Assembly: GCF_003255815.1 (NCBI RefSeq)
Contig: NC_037671.1
Span: forward strand, 150,952,765 to 151,016,764
Direction: 5' to 3'
Source of the DNA: Theropithecus gelada
Taxonomy: Eukaryota > Chordata > Mammalia > Primates > Cercopithecidae
DNA length: 64,000 nucleotides
The notes below the pieces were generated by a model that ran no database searches, was not told where the DNA came from, and saw only the letters and a program-made list of their open reading frames with translations. Both the position numbers and the translations under genes were made by a program. Shown piece after piece: positions 60,435 through 64,000 of this stretch (position 1 is its first letter; the number at the start of each line of letters is the position of its first letter).

Positions 60435-61286
60435 TTTTTTTTTTTTTTTTAATCATTTTGAGAGCAGGTACTGTTTATTAAACTGACGAGACTCGAAAAA
60501 TAATCATGGTAGACACCTTAGTTCATTCTTCTAATAAGCCTGTTGATCTGGTCCTCCCTGTTGCCAGCATCTCCACCTTCTACAAAATGGGTGGTCTTTT
60601 TCTTCATTCCACCTCGTGGAGAAGATAATTTGAAAGGCCACAGGAAGTTATTTGCCTCTTTGAAGCGTCTTCCAACAGTATAGATCTCATGAATCAGATC
60701 CTCCATGCAGATGATGCCATATTTACCAAGAGATTGAGCAATCAAAGCGTTATCTGTCAAAGCAATTCGCTTCTTATTGATTTTGCCATAACCACGCTTG
60801 TAGATTAGCTCATTTACTGACTTCAGATTGGGGTACCCCCATGCAATATATGGCTCTACAATCCTCAGCATGTTAATTGAAGCCTTGTTGAGCTTCACAA
60901 AGGTTCCATTGAAGATTTGACGAAGGCGCAGAAGCTGCAATACCTTTCGGACCTTTGGGCTCACGCCATTGATACCTCTGATGCTGATGACAAACGCCAA
61001 TTTGGGTTCAGCAGGTACGTAGAAGTTGCCAGCTTTTCTTGCCATCCTCGCCATTCGAATTTCAGTTCTGTACATCTGCCTATATTCCTTGTGATAGTGC
61101 TTCGCTTTCTCATAGATAAGCTTCCTCCTTGCCTTTCGAAGCATCTTTTGGGCAAACTTCTTTCTCAGGCGCTTGATCTTCAGCTCTGCGAAATTCCTTC
61201 GCTTTTTCTTAAGGGTTTCTGGCACAGCAGGAACCTTCTTCTTCTCCTCTTCCGCACCATCCATGGTTCCAGCCGGAAAAAGAGGA
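60435..61286 (-). pseudogene. RPL7P: RPL7 processed pseudogene with an intact ORF
   Basis: This is an intronless copy of the mRNA for ribosomal protein L7 (uL30), a large 60S-subunit protein. The frame 61264-60518 encodes 248 residues, the same length as human RPL7, with no stop or frameshift. Compared with RPL7 as I remember it there are about seven changes: E2D, V4A, K7E, E10K, R94S, R177Q and K199R. The copy has a short 5'UTR ending in the pyrimidine-rich 5'TOP start (CCTCTTTTTCCGG on the minus strand, 61286-61274), a 3'UTR, AATAAA (complement of 60475-60480) and a poly-A (T-run 60435-60450). Those are the marks of L1-mediated retrocopying of a complete mRNA. It lies inside L1 ORF2 sequence. 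No promoter of its own is evident. The symbol denotes the family, as the numbered locus cannot be known from sequence. Confidence 0.97.
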
Positions 61287-61607
61287 GGTTGTTTGTTTTA
61301 TTCTTGTAAATTTGTTTAAGTTACTTGTAGACTCTTGATATTAGACCGTTGTCAGATGAGTAGATTGTAAAATTTTTTTCCCATTCTGTAGGTTGTCTGT
61401 TCACTCTGAGAGGTTTTTTGCTATGCTGAAGCTCTTTAGTTTAATTAGATTCCCTTTGTCAGTTTTTATTTTTGTTGCAATTGCTTTTGGTGTTTTCATC
61501 ATGAAATCTTTGCCTGTGCTTATGTCCTAAGTGGTATTTGCCTAGATTTTCTTCAGAGTTTTTATAGTTTTGGGTTTTACAAGCAATGGGGAAAAGATTC
61601 CCTATTT

Positions 61608-61707
61608 AATAAATGGTGCTGGGAGAACTGGGTAGTCATATGCAGAAAGTTGAAATTAATAAATGGTGCTGGGAAAACTGGCTAGTCATATGCAGAAAAT
61701 TGAAATT
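61608..61707 (+). repeat. Two-copy 50-bp tandem duplication in L1
   Basis: 61608-61657 and 61658-61707 repeat the ORF2 stretch aataaatggtgctggga... with three differences. A single copy is normal for L1 ORF2, so this duplication is private to this element. Confidence 0.92.
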
Positions 61708-61714
61708 AGACCCC

Positions 61715-62075
61715 TGTGTTAGTCTGTTCTCAGCTGCTAATAAAGACATACTCAAGACTGGGTAATTTATAAAGAAAAAGAGATTTAATGGACTATCAGT
61801 TTCATATGGCTGGGGAGGTCTCACAATCAAGGTGGAAGATGTAGGAGGAGCAAAGGCATGTCTTACATGGTGGCAGACAAGAGAATGTGTGTAGAGGAAC
61901 TCCCCTTTATTAAATCACCAGATCTCATGAGACTTATTCACTATCACGAGAACAGCATGGGGACCTGCTCCCATGATTCAGTTACTTCCCACTGGACCCC
62001 TCCCATGACACTTGGGAATTATGGGAGCTACTCTTCAAGATGAGATTTGGGTGGGGACCTGGCCAAACCATATCA
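61715..62075 (-). mobile_element. Solo THE1/MST-type MaLR LTR
   Basis: It starts tgtgttagtctgttctcagctgctaataaagaca and ends ggccaaaccatatca, with the 5-bp duplication acccc at 61710-61714 and 62076-62080. The interior (tcatatggctggggaggtctcac, tgagacttattcactatcacgag) matches THE1/MST. It is inserted in the inverted part of the nested L1 and has no internal region. Confidence 0.95.
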
Positions 62076-64000
62076 ACCCCTTTCTTACACTTTATACAAA
62101 AATTAACTCAAGATGGACTACAGAGTGAAATGGGAGACTTTTTATTACAGGTTCAATCTCAATATTCTTATTGATCTGTCCAGGTTTTGTATTTCTTCCT
62201 GGTTCAATCTTGTTAGGTTGTATATGTCCAGGGATTTTTTTATTTTCCTATAGATTTTCCATTTTGTTGTATGGTTATTCATAGTCATCTCTAATGATCC
62301 TTTGTATTTCTGTGGTATCAATTATATTTTTTTGTTTCTAATTTATTTGTGTGAGTCTTCTCTCTTTTTTTCTTAGTCTAAGTAAAGATTGTCAATGTTG
62401 TTTATGTTTTCAAAAAGTCAACTTTTTTCATTTTCTTGATTTTTTTTTTAGTTTTATTTTATTTATGCTCTTATTTTTAATATTTATTTTTCTCCACTAA
62501 TTTGGGCTTTCGCTTGTTTTTGCTTTCTCTGATTCCTTGAGATACATCGTTCGGCTGTTTACTTGAAATCTTTTTACTTTTTTCGTGTAGGTACTGATTG
62601 CTATAAACTTCAACTTATTACTGTATAATAATATAGTTATATATATAATAATATAGTTTTGCTATATCCCATAGGTTTAGTTGTTTTAAGAACGTTTTAA
62701 ATTTCCTAATTAATTTCTTCATGGACTCATTGGTTGTTCAGGAGCATATTGGTTAATTTCCATATATTTGTACCTTTCAAAAGTTTCTAATTATTGATTT
62801 CAGTTTTAGTTCATTGATACAAGAAAAGATACTTGATAATTTCAATTTTAAAAAGGATTTGTTGAGACTTGTTTTATGACCTAACGTGGTTTATTCTGGA
62901 GAATGTTCCATGTGTTCATGAGAAGAATGTGAATTCTGCAGCTGTTGGATGAAATGCTTTGTAAATGTCTATTAGGTCTAATGTTAAGTTTAAATCCAAT
63001 GTTTCTTTGTGGATTTTGTTTCTAGATTATCTATCCAATGCTGTGAGTGGCATGTTGAAGTACCAATCTATAAATGGAGTGTGTCTCTTCCTTGATATCT
63101 AATAATGTTTGCTTTATATATCCATGTGTTCTGGTGCTTCATGCATATATATTCACAATTGGTATATTGTATTTATTTATTTCTGAATTTATTTCTTAAG
63201 TATTATATAATGACCTTTTAGTCTTTTTTTTTAGTCTTTTACTTAAAGCTTGTTTTATCCAAGGTAAGTATAGTAGCTACTCTTGATTGCTTTTTGTTTT
63301 CATTTGAGTGAAATATTTTTTACTATCGTTTCACTTTCAATCTGTACGCATCTTTACCAGTGAAGTGAGTTTCTCATAGGTAGCATATAGTTGGGTCATT
63401 TAAAAAAATCCATTCAGCTAGACTGTATCTTTTAAGTGGGGGATTTAATCCATTTATAAATTATTATTTTTTGGTGAGCAATTACTCTCATCATCTGTTA
63501 ACTGTATTCTGGTGGTTTTGTATATTCTTTGGTTCTTTCTTCCTCTCTTATTGTTTTATCATTGTAATATGGTGGTTTTTTATGGTGATCAGATTTTATT
63601 CTTTTGTCCTTTTCTTTTGTGTATTTGTTCTACCAGAGCTTTGTGTATTTCTCCATGTTTTCATGATAGTAATTATCATATTTTTATTTCTAGATTCAGG
63701 GCTACCTTGAACGCCTCTTGTAAAGCCAGTCTAGTGGTGATGAATTTCTTCATTTATTGCTTGTCTGAGACAGATTTTATTTTTTCCTCATTTTTGAAGG
63801 ATGGCTTTTCTAAGTATTGTAATTTAGTTGGCTTCTTTTTTTCTTTCAGCACTTTAAGTGTATCATCATATTTTATCCTGCCTTATAAGGTGTTTGCAAA
63901 GAAATCTGTCAGTCAAGTAAGAATTTCCTTATACATGAATTGATGCTTTTCTTCTCTTGCAGTTTTTAGAATTCTCCCTTTGTGCTGATTTTTGACAATT

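Larger units (their letters stand above)
59598..62131 (-). mobile_element. 5'-inverted L1 (older L1PA type) nested in an older L1
   Basis: The reverse 3'UTR starts after the T-run (aactttaagttccagggtacatgtgcagg) and runs through the 3'UTR and ORF2 end to 61580, interrupted by the RPL7 retrocopy. At 61580/61581 it flips to sense ORF2 (aagcaatggggaaaagattcc...), which continues, interrupted by a THE1 LTR, to about 62131. The sense piece lies upstream of the antisense piece in L1, as in twin priming. Target-site duplication: ggagtcttttt (59586-59596) and ggagactttttatt (from 62133), in host L1 sequence that is otherwise continuous. Confidence 0.88.
57060..64000 (-). mobile_element. Antisense L1 (L1MA/L1PB age), host of nested insertions, runs off the right edge
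   Basis: Reverse ORF2 from its C-terminal end (57060, ttccattcatctgttaatggacac...) runs to 59597, then resumes exactly after a nested L1 at 62132 (ggagactttttattacagg...) and continues through RT, linker and endonuclease to the window end. ORF2 is broken throughout; small pieces include GTRTRQGCSLSLLLFNIILKVL (58539-58760). The 3'UTR is absent at the left boundary with Tigger1. Nested in it are an AluS and a 5'-inverted L1. Confidence 0.85.

Noticed and set aside
60917..61309. 130-codon plus-strand frame
   Set aside because: Antisense shadow of the RPL7 retrocopy.
1..64000. A new defence, CRISPR-like or operon-type system
   Set aside because: The window is vertebrate intergenic DNA. There are no regularly spaced short repeats with unique spacers, no operons, and all long frames are explained by L1, Alu, Tigger1 or RPL7.

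Overview
This is primate intergenic DNA, almost certainly human or another catarrhine. The evidence is repeat content: L1PA-type L1s, seven Alus (AluS and AluY type), MaLR LTRs (THE1/MST/MLT1), MADE1, MER2 and Tigger1 DNA transposons, L2, and an RPL7 processed pseudogene. I see no conventional spliced gene, tRNA, rRNA or CRISPR array. Every long reading frame belongs to decayed L1 ORF1/ORF2, a Tigger1 transposase fragment or the RPL7 retrocopy. Subfamily names rest on remembered consensus features, not on a database comparison.

Layout. 1-463: 5' end of an antisense L1PA that continues off the left edge. 551-3586: a 5'-inverted L1PA. 3.6-6.5 kb: AT-rich DNA with a fold-back MADE1 and a second small DNA-transposon fossil. 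6.57-12.6 kb: a long antisense L1 with an internal micro-inversion and two Alus. 12.6-18.9 kb: mostly unique DNA with two MaLR LTRs, an old L1 3' end with an AluY, and a 105-bp copy of part of one LTR. 18.9-22.6 kb: a 5'-truncated antisense L1 with two Alus. 22.6-32 kb: mostly unique DNA with an old MaLR-like LTR and a 108-bp tandem duplication. 32-35.9 kb: a sense L1 that has lost most of its reverse-transcriptase region, then a solo MST LTR. 36.4-40.7 kb: unique DNA and an inverted CA/TG microsatellite pair. 40.7-49.4 kb: an L2 split by a near-full-length antisense L1MA-type element, itself holding a small L1PA insertion with a 3' transduction. 49.4-50.4 kb: MER2 split by an L1 fragment. 50.6-54.6 kb: old L1 remnants holding a 5'-inverted L1PA with its own short 3' transduction. 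54.9-57.1 kb: a pyrimidine tract, an old L1 3' end and a truncated Tigger1. 57.1-64 kb: an antisense L1 holding an AluS and a second, 5'-inverted L1, which in turn holds the RPL7 retrocopy and a solo THE1 LTR.

The genes do not work together as a system. The window is a layered record of retrotransposition. Its value lies in resolvable insertion events: target-site duplications, twin-priming inversions, 3' transductions, solo LTRs, and later small duplications and inversions. The most gene-like object is the RPL7 retrocopy at 60.4-61.3 kb, whose 248-codon frame is uninterrupted. I found no sign of a new biological system.
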